From NCBI GenBank assembly GCA_033816765.1, contig CM066294.1, positions 372,001 to 436,000 on the forward strand: a stretch of DNA of 64,000 nt, given 5' to 3'. Position numbers and translations under genes: made by a program. Position 1 is the first letter of the stretch. Every line of letters starts with the position of its first letter. Below are positions 1 through 11,200 of this stretch, one piece after another. The DNA is from Nothopassalora personata. Lineage: Eukaryota > Ascomycota > Dothideomycetes > Mycosphaerellales > Mycosphaerellaceae. The notes beneath the pieces were generated by a model. That model was not told the DNA's origin. It made no database searches and saw only the letters and a program-made list of their open reading frames with translations.

Positions 1-138
1 TCGGTGACAGGATCTGGTAGTATTGTGATGTGATCTTACCGGCGACGCTTAGCGGCCCTCTCTTGTTCGTCATGGCGGTGTCAGTTGATAGGTGATGGTG
101 TTGAGGGTGTTGTGGCGTTGTGGCGTAGCATGATAAAC

Positions 139-263
139 CGGTGAATTACTCCCATGGGGACAATTATGTCGTTTATTACTCCTATAGGGACAATTATGTA
201 AGAATTACTCCCATAGGGACTTATAGGGATGCCAAATTACTGCTATAGGGACACATTATAGCA
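139..263 (+). repeat. Left terminal inverted repeat arm
   Basis: This is the left arm of the element. It contains four tandem-like units with core ATTACT-N-C-Y-ATRGGGAC. It ends at the sequence ACACATTATAGCA, which is mirrored in the right arm. Confidence 0.85.
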
Positions 264-554
264 GTCGCTCTTTACGACTTCTTCATGTACTACTGTCATT
301 TAATATGCTCTGCTAGCTTATACGAGCATGTTAAATAACAGTAGAACGACTTAGCTCGTAGCTTGTATAAGTTGCGAGTAGGTAAAGAGTAGCTCGGGGA
401 GCAAGAACGACATAACAAGATAGGGCTTGTCTAAGACATATAATGCGGACATATAGTCGAGAGCCGACATTCGGAGCAACATCGTTATACTGCAGTATAT
501 TTAGCATCTGCAGAAACAATATTTAACTATGTTATAGGTGCAAAAAATGAAGAT

Positions 555-679
555 TGCTATAATGTGTCCCTATAGCAGTAATTTGGCATCCTTATAAGTC
601 CCTATAGGAGTAATTTTTGCATAATGATCCCTATGGCAGTAATCTCCGACATAATTGTCCCCATGGGAGTAATTCACCG
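555..679 (-). repeat. Right terminal inverted repeat arm
   Basis: This is the reverse complement of the left arm with scattered mismatches. It also has four copies of the internal unit. Divergence between the arms suggests the insertion is not brand new, although the TSD is still perfect. Confidence 0.85.
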
Positions 680-818
680 CATGATAAACATTGGAGCTCG
701 AAAGGTGATGCGATGCAGAAATGGTGTTTGAGGTTCGTGGCGGGTCGACGATTTTGAATTCACTGGAAGTGAATCGGACTTCGCACATGCAAACCGCAGA
801 CTGCCCCGACAGTGAAGA

Positions 819-2822
819 TCAACTGATCTGAATGTCGACAGCCACTTTCACACCTCCAGCTATCATGTCAATGACTTCACCGTCCATGATGCCTTGCACA
901 TAGCAATGCCCAACCACTTTATACTTGCCCTCGAACGGCCGCAGGAGTATAGGGTAGCTGCTGCCATACAACACAGCAATCACATCGCCAGGTTGCGCCA
1001 GGCTTGGGATGACAGCAAAGTAACCCTCTTTGGTCTGCGCAAAGCGTCTCGACCACATGAAGTCCATCATGCGCCGGAGTGGGTTGAAATACTGCTCAGA
1101 CTCGTTCTTCAGATGCTCAATCAGTGCCACGCGCCGATCAGCCGCACCGACGAACGACCCATGATCTTGAAAGTAGTCCCTGAAAGGTCGGCCGCAAAGG
1201 ACGAAGTCAACATGACGCTTGAAGAATAAGTGCACATGCCACAGCAGGTCTTGTGGGAGTTCGCTGTCGTCATTCGGTGGTGGCGAAGCCGGATCCTCCA
1301 TAATCAAGGAGTCGAGCAAGCACGAGAAGCTGGCTGGTGCGGTGTGGCCATTGCGATCACGGTTGCCCATCAGAGCTCGCCAGAAGGCCTCGGTCGCTGC
1401 GGCAGCGCTTCCATAGCTGTTGATGCTCGATGATGGGAAAACAATATCGCTGGCTTGGCTGAAGTCGTCTTCCCGAACTCTGTTACCACCCATACCGTCG
1501 ACAGTGTCGAAGAGTACACCTTTGGCGATAAGCGTACAGCAATCGTCGGTAAAGGACACCTCTGCTTTGAGGCTACCATGAGCATTGTAGTCAGGTTCGT
1601 GCCTTGCGTTCATGATCCTCTTCGACCAAGTCATGTCCGGCACCCACGAAGGTATATGCTCGTTGAAGGGCCTGGTATGCCCAGTAGTCCATGAGTCGTT
1701 GCCGCATTGGTGCAAGACGTCAAGACTTTGCTCTCCTTCGATCCAAGCTGTTGCAAACATTCGGAATGTGTCCACGTAGGGCAAGCTGTAGTCGGTGTTT
1801 ATGCGCGAGGTAATGCTGTCGTTCAAAAGACCCAGTACACCATAAACCTTATCTTCTGGCTTGGTGCACCCGCCCTTCCGGCTTCGATCAACCACGAGCT
1901 TGGTCAGGATCGGTTCACCCGCTCTGACCTTCTCCTGGAGTTCGCGAAAGTCTTCAACTTTACCCCATTGCCAGTAAACCATGTCGCGCCAATATGCTTC
2001 GCGGGTTACTGCATCTAGCTTCGCAAACTCTTGCTGAAAGATGCTTGTGAGATCGTTAGCGGTCGGGCGGAGTCGCAGGTTGCATGCTCGATATGTCAGC
2101 AAGATGCTGCCCAAGGTCGTGCTGCGACTGCCACAGAAGACGGGACTATCATCCGAGCCAAAGGCCAATTCTTGTATCACCCAGACACGAAGCCAGTACC
2201 GACGCTCAATGAACCTTGTCATGGCCTTGAACAGGCGTTGACCCTGGGCCGGCAGAGTCGTGCTCAAGAACGCTCGGACACTCTGCTCGCCGTCACTTTG
2301 AGCCGCGGAAAATCCGTTAGCAAAGTCCAGTACAAGATCACTGTCGTCTTCGGCCAATCCTAGATGACTAATCACATATCTCGCGCGCTGGTAGATTTCA
2401 CGCATGCGAGGTACTTCTCGGTCTCTCTCGGCGATGCTACTTTGGTCAATGCAGAGCGCATCAGCCCAAAGTTTGTAGCCGGCCTTGACAAGGTCAGTCC
2501 GCTGATAAGATTGGATAGCATCAGCCAGATTTTGGCCAATATTGACGGTGTGTCCATTGACGGTCAGCTGCTTGACTCTGCCATCGTGGTTCCAGGTATA
2601 GCTTAGTGCCACATAGCTGTTGGCTGGAGGCAGATGGACAGCACTGTCGCCCACGCCTGGCAGAGCATCGTGGCCGTGGAAGGGGCAGTTTTCGAGATCG
2701 CAGCTGAGAGCGTCGTGTACTTCCAGCTCGCTTGATTCATCCTGCTGCGGCTTCACTTCTACCCATCGAAGCGTGATGAGTCGAATCTCTTTGCCGTCTT
2801 CGGCAAGAGCTAGATAGTTCAT
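819..2822 (-). CDS. HET-domain (heterokaryon incompatibility) protein
   Basis: This is a single-exon gene of 667 aa, starting at the first ATG of the frame (the codon at 2834 is only TTG). The N-terminal half carries the fungal HET domain, roughly residues 70-220. It shows the typical blocks VALSYTW (about 71-77), LWADALCIDQ (about 118-127) and a following REIYQRARYVISHLG-type helix. The C-terminal half (about 350-667) has no domain I recognise. HET proteins act in non-self recognition and regulated cell death after cell fusion; most members have no known partner. The gene ends 130 bp from the TIR element, and HET genes often lie in variable, repeat-rich regions. The family call is firm; the specific role is unknown. 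Confidence 0.9.
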   Translation of the reverse strand: MNYLALAEDGKEIRLITLRWVEVKPQQDESSELEVHDALSCDLENCPFHGHDALPGVGDSAVHLPPANSYVALSYTWNHDGRVKQLTVNGHTVNIGQNLADAIQSYQRTDLVKAGYKLWADALCIDQSSIAERDREVPRMREIYQRARYVISHLGLAEDDSDLVLDFANGFSAAQSDGEQSVRAFLSTTLPAQGQRLFKAMTRFIERRYWLRVWVIQELAFGSDDSPVFCGSRSTTLGSILLTYRACNLRLRPTANDLTSIFQQEFAKLDAVTREAYWRDMVYWQWGKVEDFRELQEKVRAGEPILTKLVVDRSRKGGCTKPEDKVYGVLGLLNDSITSRINTDYSLPYVDTFRMFATAWIEGEQSLDVLHQCGNDSWTTGHTRPFNEHIPSWVPDMTWSKRIMNARHEPDYNAHGSLKAEVSFTDDCCTLIAKGVLFDTVDGMGGNRVREDDFSQASDIVFPSSSINSYGSAAAATEAFWRALMGNRDRNGHTAPASFSCLLDSLIMEDPASPPPNDDSELPQDLLWHVHLFFKRHVDFVLCGRPFRDYFQDHGSFVGAADRRVALIEHLKNESEQYFNPLRRMMDFMWSRRFAQTKEGYFAVIPSLAQPGDVIAVLYGSSYPILLRPFEGKYKVVGHCYVQGIMDGEVIDMIAGGVKVAVDIQIS

Positions 2823-3434
2823 AATCGTTAGCAATGGTCTATGACCCTCGGTCGAAGAAGAGTGCTGCAGCTACCAACCAAGGTTTTGAGGGCGGGCATG
2901 CTTCTATTTCGAAGTCGTACTCACCTGGGCTGTTCAGCTGAATAGCCTTGCTGAGCTGTGGCTCATATACTTGCATATCTGCTCGCTTCTGTATCAATGG
3001 TGGAGTGAGGCAAGGATTGTATGGTGCCGATGCACGTCCTGGGCTGAGTTTGGCTCGACAAGCACGACCGGCGTGGATCAGAACTGCGTTTTCTATGGCA
3101 GGTCTTGCTCCATCGATGCACTGCGGTCTTCGTCGTACGTTGAAGCTCGCTGAGTGTCAACGGGAGCGGGTTGATGCTCGCCGCTGAGCCATCTGTGCCA
3201 TGGTTGCCAGAAGCAATCGGGTCACCGTACGCGAGAGCATGCCAAGATCCTGTCGACGCCATAGCTGCTGTGTAACATGTGACAGAAGTCTTTTGGGGTC
3301 GTATATCCCCTCAATTCGAAGTGCTCCCAGCACGTTTGAACTTCTGGTCCGAGCGCCCCCAAAAATTGAAGCTCTCATGTCACTTTCTTGATGACTTTCC
3401 ATGTGATATGATTGCTGCATTCGACTACGACCTT
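2823..3434. other. Intergenic, divergent promoters of HET gene and TRM1
   Basis: About 610 bp separate the two divergent starts. Short overlapping frames exist on both strands but none has a recognisable motif. Nothing else is visible. Confidence 0.5.
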
Positions 3435-5669
3435 ATGCTGCAGCGGACAATCAGAGCATCTATAGGACCAGCGCACAATCATATCGCAGCTAAGTACCAT
3501 TTCACACGCCTTTCTCGCTCCCAAGATCCAATACCGCAGCGCATAGCACCACATATTTTCACTCGAAGCATGGCTACCGACGACGCGTCTGCTGCACCTG
3601 CCGCGCCCGTACCTTTGAGCGCGCCGCCTGCCGTTGGTCAAATAGTCGAACATGAGGGGAAAACATACGAGACGGTGCGAGAAGGAGGCGCATACATTCT
3701 CATCCCGCAAAATACGCAGAAGCAGGTCGATCCGCAGGCGAAGTTAGCAGAAGGCGAGAAGGCGCAGAAAGTGTTCTACAACCCTATTCAACAATTCAAT
3801 CGCGATCTAAGTGTGCTATCGATCAAGGCGTTCGGCGAGGATTGGATGGAGCGAAAGAGGCTGCGCAACGAGAGGAACAAGGACCGACACAACAAGAAGC
3901 AGAGTAAGAAGCGAAAGCTGGCAGAGAGTAAGGAAGACGATGCTGTGGATGAGAGAGGCACCGAGAAGCTGAGAAAGGCAGAAGATGGAAGTGCTGTTGC
4001 ACCCAGTACCACAGAGGTAGGTCACCATCGCAAGTCGGCACTGTGGCCAGCCTGATTGTGTTGAGGATGCCTATTGCACGACGCGGCACTGCAGAATCTC
4101 TCCGCGAGCTTCGGGCTGACGTCGTCGCTACAGAAAAGTGCACAGACTAACACCCATGTGAGTGGAGAGAGCGAGCCAGAGGTGACCATTACTGTAGGTC
4201 AGCCACCAGCTGCACCCACGACAGAGGACATCGAAGCGCAAAGCCATGCGACGACGAACGGAGACATGAAGATCAACAACCCGCGTTTCAGAATTCTGGA
4301 TGCTCTATCAGCGACAGGTCTTCGAGCTCTACGCTACGCCAAGGAGATTCCATTCACTTCGAGCGTGGTCGCGAACGACATGAACCCCATGGCCACAAAG
4401 AGTATGGTTCTCAACATACAGCACAACGATCTGAGCTCCAAAATCACACCAAACACTGGCGACGCCATGGCCCACATGTATAGCGTGGCCTTCCCACCTG
4501 CAGGCTCACACGGACCGAATAATATCTCGAAGAAATACGACGTAATCGACCTCGATCCATACGGTACATCCGCGCCTTTCATCGATGCGGCGTTGCAGGC
4601 TCTCAGCGATGGCGGTCTGCTCTGTGTCACCTGCACAGACTCCGGCGTATTCGCATCGGCCGGTTACTGCGAGAAGACGTTTGCCCTCTATGGTGGCATG
4701 CCCGCAAAGGGCCCATATTGCCACGAAGCCGGCCTAAGACTTATCATCAACTCTATCGCGAGTGCAGCTGCGCGCTACGGACAGTCCATCGAACCTCTTT
4801 TGTCCCTCAGCATCGACTTCTACGCACGAGCGTTCATCCGCGTCCGGAAAAGCCCAGCAGATGTCAAGTTCCTGGCTGGCAAGACCATGGTCGTGGCGTG
4901 TTGTGACGCTGGCTGTGGTGCATGGAAAACTAGCACAATCGGACGCAACACGAAGCAGACTGCAAAGAACGGCGCTGACTGGTACAAGCACTCGATTGGC
5001 CAGACTGCTGTTGAGAACACATGTGAACACTGCGGAAACAGAACTCACATCGCAGGGCCTATGTGGGCTGGGCCTCTTCATAACGCTGCATTTATTGAGA
5101 AGCTCTTAGAGGATCTCGACGACGCGGATAGTAGTATTTATGAGACAAAGCCACGACTGGAAGGCATGCTATCGACCGCCCTGGATGAGTTACTGGTCAA
5201 CGAAGCGGCGACCAAATACATTCCGAAGAAGCATCGCAAAGAAGGGGACGAGATGATACCTCGCGTCCCAGCAGAAGTTGCGGACCTGCACCCGTTCTTC
5301 TTCAATCCATCCGCACTTTCCAAAGTCGTCCACTGCATCGCGCCTTCCGCCGCAGCAGTGAACGGCGCTCTCCGACACGCAGGCTACCGTGCCACAAGAT
5401 CACATTGTCAGCCAGGATCTATCAAGACTGATGCTCCTTGGACTGTGATCTGGGAGATGATGCGCGAATGGGTGCGACAGAAGTCGCCGATCAAGGAGCT
5501 GAAGGAGAATACTGCCGGTAAGAAGATCATGGCTGATGAGAGCAAGGCTTTGAAGGTGGTATTTGATGAGGTTCTCGGGAAGGACAAGGATAAGAAGCGG
5601 CTGGTGAGGTACCAGCAGAATCCGAGGGAGAATTGGGGTCCGATGACGAAGGCGAAGGGGAGTGCTTGA
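3435..5669 (+). CDS. TRM1: tRNA (guanine26-N2)-dimethyltransferase Trm1
   Basis: SAM-dependent enzyme making m2,2G at position 26 of tRNAs. Exons are 3435-4016 and 4095-5669; the 78-nt intron keeps frame and removes a TGA. The long form is 718 aa. The Rossmann methyltransferase core shows FRILDALSATGLRALRYAKE, then VVANDMNP, then IDLDPYG (about 345-351) and CTDSGVFA. A zinc-binding C-x2-C pair (CEHCGN) and the Trm1 C-terminal region follow; a Lys/Arg-rich block (KKQSKKRKL) upstream could be a nuclear signal. Two in-frame ATGs are plausible. The one at 3435 adds a basic, acid-poor leader (MLQRTIRAS...); the one at 3570 (MATDDASA) gives a 673-aa form in better start context. Yeast TRM1 uses two starts for mitochondrial and nuclear forms, and I infer the same here. 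Family call is very firm; start choice is not. Confidence 0.93.
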
Positions 5670-6794
5670 GGCCTTCAAGGAGGCGCGTCGTGCAATACGA
5701 GTCTCTGCGAAGACGATTGTGTCTGAGGTGTTGGATTGGCCCTGTGTAAGTGCCGTTGGATATTTTCAACGCACCGCGAATTAGATTGGTCATGGACTTA
5801 GCCCAAGCCCTGCTAAGACAGGTGGATGCCATAGGGCATCAACGGCCACCCTTCCTCATACGTCTCGTGTAGTGAGCACATCTTGCAGTGGACTCGCAAC
5901 TGGACTTCTCGGGTGCTGTGCGCCAAGTGCAATACACCCTCGAACGTGCTCGTCGCATAGGTTCAGACAGCTTGGTATTTGCCATCGGCTTTTCTGATGC
6001 CTCCTCAAGCTTCTCCTTCGCGCCCGCTCCCCTTTGCTTGTTCATATCGGACAAGGCCGCTTCGCTCAGCACCAGCAGCACTGACACCTTTAGCGTGTCG
6101 CTCTGAGCAACCAGATTGCGACCGGTTGGCAGCCGCTGTAGCTACACCTTGGCAATTCAATAGCGATATTTATGTGGATACAGCCCCTGCTGGATCAGCC
6201 AATCTCACGATATATCGTTATACTGCTATAGTCACTGTATCTAGCTTAGATATTGAGATTATATGGCTACAACGCGATTATCGCTATTCGGCACATCGAT
6301 ATAACGAAGACTACACTGTATAACGCAACGATTGGTCCCACCTCGCCTAAGGACAATATCGGTTGGTCCCTGCCCAGCCGGCCTCTGCTCCATAGGGCAG
6401 GGACTCGCTCGTGCGCCAAGCCCATGGCAAACAAATGAGCAGCTGTGCCCAGCACCAACCAAGACTTCTCAAGCGCTGCCCAGCACAACGTCTTGAAGCT
6501 GTCCGATGCTTAAAATCACGGATGACCCGTGATAGGAAGGTCGCATTGCGGTGACGATCCATCACTAATGCACTTATGTCAACACTGACGGTGTGGTTGG
6601 TGCGCGACAACGTGGATCATTCGGACTCGTGGGTTGGGTTTGCATGGAGGGTACAGAGTGGTGGGACTGTGGGACGGCAGCTCCGTGCAGCGAGGCACGG
6701 AGTTGGAACACTGTAGTGTTATAAAGGTAGGTGGATGTGAGTATCAAGGTTTCGTTCAGTATCTCGCGCTCGTTTCGTGGCGATCAGAGCCAGC
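5670..6794. other. Intergenic with an AT-rich patch
   Basis: There is no supported gene in this 1.1 kb. The stretch at about 6155-6330 is markedly richer in TA steps than its surroundings. It contains a short inverted pair, AATAGCGATA near 6159 and its complement near 6280. It may be the relic of a small repeat, but no target duplication is evident. Confidence 0.4.
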
Positions 6795-7450
6795 ATGAAG
6801 TTCACCACTTTCACCGCGGCGGCATTGCCAGTTCTGGCGTCCGCTGCGCAATACTCAGAGGAGCAGTATGATTCGGGCGAAGTCATGGCGAAGATGATGG
6901 AGGCGAAAGAGGTAATGGAAATCACGAACGACTTGCAGCATACGCAGCATGCTGACGAGAGGCAGTCTGCCTGGGCTCGCCACAGAGCTGCTGGTCATTA
7001 CGACAGCCAAAAGTGGTCTGGTTTCAGCGAAGCACGAGCAGGCCGCGCGAAGGTTGAGTGCATCGATGGAACGGCCGAAGCTGTGCCTGGTGACCCTGAT
7101 CAGACGTACAAATGCAAAGGCATTGTAAGATGAAGAGTTTGTGTTGTATTGCAACATGCTAAGCCCAGTCCCAGGACATGTACGACTTCAAAACCCACGC
7201 TGAGATCGGCGGACCCGCCAGTGAAGGATCTGGTTCGTGGGGAGTCGTGATCGATGGCCGTGAATTTGTCGGCATCGGACAGACAGAGGGCACAGCATTC
7301 CTCGAAGTGCTTTCAAACGGCACATTCGCGTACCTTGGCCACCTTCCTGTGACGCCCGGTGCTGAGCCTGTCATCTGGAAGGAAATCAAGCCCCTTCCTC
7401 GTGGCTGTCTTCGCACTGCTGGAACTACATTGTCATCGCATCCACCATGA
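6795..7450 (+). pseudogene. Truncated secreted 'choice-of-anchor B' family protein
   Basis: Exons 6795-7124 and 7175-7450 join across a 50-nt intron to give 201 aa. The N-terminus MKFTTFTAAALPVLASA is a clear signal peptide. Exon 2 carries the family blocks DMYDFKTHAEIG, GSGSWGVVIDGREFVGIGQT and VIWKEIK seen in the fungal choice-of-anchor B (LVIVD-type) proteins, which normally run to about 400 aa or more. After WKEIK the frame drifts to a stop at 7450. A short family-like segment (NYIVIAS, about 7419-7439) continues in the next frame and then similarity ends. I read this as a gene whose C-terminal half is lost. The family's biochemical role is not established. A still-expressed short secreted protein is possible. 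Confidence 0.65.
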
Positions 7451-8264
7451 TGGTCTCAGGCATATCCACCAAATCGGCAGTGTTGGCGCCGGCTCGTAGT
7501 GCTCTGCCATCCTTGAAAACATTTGAGGTGATGACCTGGTCATTCAGAGCCTGAAGCGCAAGGCGAGCCTGGCAACGATTACCCGGTTGATATACGGCTT
7601 CCATGAGTGTACAGGGTACGTGCTGCTGTGGAGTGAACGTTCTAAAGATAAATTTCATTTTGGGGAAGTGGTCCGCAAGAATTAGTCGTTCGGCTTTGGA
7701 GCAAATCATGAGAGACTGCTTGTGGTTGCCTTTAGGTTTGGCTTCCTTGCCTATCTGGCCAGGCTTTGTTTGCTGATGTCGCGTGCTTCCATGAGTGCAT
7801 ATATCTTGTGCCCTCTCGTCTCGGCTTCCTATACAGATCGCGAGGAATCATCCAGGTTGGTGGGAGCCGATGGCAGTATTGTAGGAGGGTTTTTTTGTAC
7901 TCTACATATCACGCAGCGCCGAGATGAACCACCGTCGCTGCCGCATACGAGGCACATGTTTAGCAGTCTCCCTTATCTGCTACAGCTGCCATTGGGCGTT
8001 GTACTGGGTAGGGACTAGACCTTACCAATGATGCTAGCCGCTACTACATATGGAGCTCGCGAAGATTGATTATGTTGATGATCTACCTTACCTACCTGTT
8101 TCTTGCAGCTGTGAGGTGCGGAAGGAAGCGGGCGCTACCCCGTAAGCGATGGAGCGTGTCTTATGCAGCAAGAGCAGGCAAGCGACATGTTCTTGATATA
8201 CCAGTAGCATTGATACCGTCGCGCAGCGCCTGTTGTCGTGACGAGCCTCAATGCGTGCGTTTCG
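7451..8264. other. Intergenic upstream of NOT1
   Basis: No supported gene. A minus-strand open frame (7425-7709) abuts the broken anchor-B gene and reads like protein in part (ALNDQVITSNVFKDGRALRA), but I cannot assign it. The rest is promoter and 5' UTR of NOT1. Confidence 0.35.
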
Positions 8265-11200
8265 ATGAGCCACTCGCAAGATTCGAGCTCAGGAATCGAC
8301 GATATAGCGAAACACCACCACACGAGGCCTTCCAGGGACGCACAGACGCAGCAACAACTAGAACTACAAGGATCTGGCACGGGCTCTGGCGTGCATACGC
8401 TCGACCAACTGGCTGCTCACATTCGAACATCACCGCGAGCCGGCACACACTTAGCACTCACCTCATCAATACCTCACTACCACCACGCTGCTGTTGCGGC
8501 AACCCAGCAGATTCGCAGCCGGCACTCGTCCGTCTCGTCGACCAATTCCTTCGGCCGGAGAGACCAGGCGACGGCGACTGCGACGGCGACTGCGCCAGCG
8601 CCAGCGCCAGCGCCAGCGCCAGCGACGACAGCAACACCTTCTACAGACCCATTTCTCACGGGCAGCCGCCCGCGAAACCTCGCGTCCTCAGGCAGCCCTC
8701 GCCTTGCAGCCTCACTTGCGAGCCTGTCGTCGGGTGACAGCGGCAGCATCGGCGGAGGGCCAGCCAGATTCACGCGGCATTCCCCCTCCATTTCACTGTC
8801 CACCAGCGCCGGCTCGCCCGTATCTGCACCGCGCAGCGCCAGTGGATCATCTTCGCAAATCAGCAGCTTGCTCGTCACTCAACTCAACATCCTACTGAGC
8901 ACCCTCAAGGACGATTCAGATAGAGGGAAGTGGACGGCGCAGACGGATAAGATCAGGAAGTTGGTCGATGACAGCGGCATGGATCCAAACGTGTACTTCC
9001 GCCGTCTACTGCAAGGCAGTGCGTCGCAGATCTTCCCCAACGCGCACCCTGCACCACCGGGACAGGACAATGCAGGGAGCTATCAGTTGCTCGGCGATGA
9101 GATGAGGCAGATAGCAAAGGAGCCACAGCAAGCAGACAAGATCGCGCAGGCATTAGACACCAACGAGGGCGAGCTGTTCCGAGACTTTGACTTGGCTCAC
9201 CTCATCAGCCACTTCAAGCTTGACGCACTGAGCCAGATAGCACTGGGACTCGCGTGCAGGACAGCATCGAAGGCGGATCTGCGGACAAAAGGTAAGTGTC
9301 AGCAGATACCGTTGCTATCGGGACCAACTGCTGTATGCAAGCTAACTCCCCCACAGCGGACCAAGTGACCACGACCAGCTGGCCGCTCCTCTGCCAATAC
9401 GTCTCACAGCCACAGTCCGCCGACCCCGATTCCGACTACTCCCCTCTCGTACTCGCGACCGTCGTGGAGCGCACGATCCTGGACCCGCCGGAGAAGTGGG
9501 AAGACCAAAAGCTCGCCGACCTTTTCCTCGCGATCAAGCTACGATACATCAACCACCTACGCACACGGATACCCGTCGCCGTAGAGTCGGCCATGTTCCT
9601 TGATGAGCTGTTCACGTCGCAGGACTCGCGCCTGGCCAAAGTCGTACAGCGAGCAGGCCCGCGCAGCACCAGCAGCCTGGAGCTGTGCAGAGACCTGCTG
9701 GCCGGTGTGGAGACACGCGATATATCATACAACCAGGTCGCGAGCGCCCTGCTGTTCATGGCCATAGTGAGGAGCGGCGACCTGTACGATGCTGGCATTT
9801 TCGTGAATGCGCTACGATTACATCGGGCGGGAGCCAAGATTGACTGGACGGACGTGGTGCAAGGTTTTGACAGAGAGCACTTGAGGGTTACGAAGAAGCA
9901 GTTCCTGGCTCTGTACAACTCGCTGCTACCACTTGCAAAAGAATACAGCAATCTGGACATCCAGCTGATGTGGGGAGGGCAATGGCAGTATGAGGAGACA
10001 CAACTGAGCTTCGTAGTTGCCTTCCTGGCCACTACACCAGAAGAGTTGGACGTTGGACAGATTCCCAACCTACGACAATGCTTCGAGATGACCGAGTTTG
10101 AGACTGCATCACAGACCATCAAGGATACCGCAGAGCAGGCACTGAGACATCCTCTGGTGTCACGAGACGCTACGCAGGCGTTGTTTTCCATGATATTCCG
10201 CTCACAGGAGAGCTACGGCGTGGCTCAGATGCTTGGCATACCGGACACTGTCATCAACCAGAACATGCCAGTCTTCGTGTGCGCGGCATCCGCCATTCCC
10301 AAACCGTGGGCACCTTTGCAAGATCAAGCGCTCAAGCAGCTTCTCTTTCCATTTGTGCTCAAGCGACACGACAACTACGACTTTGTGATGCATTCGTTAT
10401 GGCAGCACGACAAGACATGGCTAGCTGGCAAATTGGTGGAATTTTACATGCAAGACTTCAACCTGGTACAGTTAATCTACGAACACGCCCAGGAGCACGG
10501 CTGGTTGGCCGATCTTCTTACACTGCACAACCATTTCGCCGTCGATCTGGCTACCTTCGCACACGGCAAGAATCAATGCAACCTGGAAGAGTGGGCGCAG
10601 CAATTGCTTGCTGGTATGAACACTTTGGAATTCGTGCGAGTGTTGTACAGCTTTCTCAAGATGAAGATGGACGATGAAAACAACGTCCAACGCGAGCGCA
10701 CGCCATCAACGATGGCTCCCTTGAGCATCAAGACTGTGCATACACTGCTGCTGCTCATCTCGGAGAACGTCCCGGATGACACGATCGGGACGATATTGAA
10801 GAACTGCCTTCAGACGTGGCCACGTCTTTTCAACTACGGAGAAGACGATACACGCAACGAAATTATTGAATCGTTGTGTCAGCAAGGCCACCTGCTGCCT
10901 GAAAGCGCCACGAAGGAAATGGAGGATCGCTACAAGCTCATGTATGGCGGCACCACCACTCCTGACGACGTCGTGACAGAGCTCAATAGACTCAAGACCT
11001 CGGAAGACCCGAACGACCAAGACTTGTTTGCTGCGATGCTCTTCGGCCTGTTCGAAGAGTACAGCTGCTTTGGGGAGTATCCCAACGAGGCGCTAGCTGT
11101 GACGGCGGTCCTCTTCGGCGGTCTCATCGCTCGACATGTGCTCTTCGGCATCGCTGAACAAGCTGCAATCTTTATGATTGTCGAAGCTGCTTCAGAATCG

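Larger units (their letters stand above)
129..689. mobile_element. Non-autonomous TIR element (MITE, MULE-like) with 10-bp TSD
   Basis: A 541-bp element (139-679) has two 125-bp inverted arms (139-263 and 555-679). Its outer ends are exact inverts: CGGTGAATT on the left and AATTCACCG on the right. It is flanked by a perfect 10-bp direct repeat, CATGATAAAC, at 129-138 and 680-689, which is the expected target-site duplication. Each arm holds four imperfect copies of a unit close to ATTACTCCCATAGGGAC, spaced about 25-30 bp. The interior (264-554) is AT-rich and has no convincing coding frame, so the element would need transposase in trans. Long TIRs with a 9-11 bp TSD resemble Mutator-like elements; that class assignment is inference. 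A related, incomplete copy lies near 44.5 kb. Confidence 0.85.

Noticed and set aside
139..263. CRISPR-like direct repeats
   Set aside because: The repeated ATTACT...GGGAC units are mirrored at the other end of a TIR element with a TSD, and the genome is eukaryotic.
3279..3434. TRM1 start at 3279
   Set aside because: The codon is GTG. In-frame ATGs occur at 3408, 3435 and 3570, and the sequence before 3435 has no presequence character.
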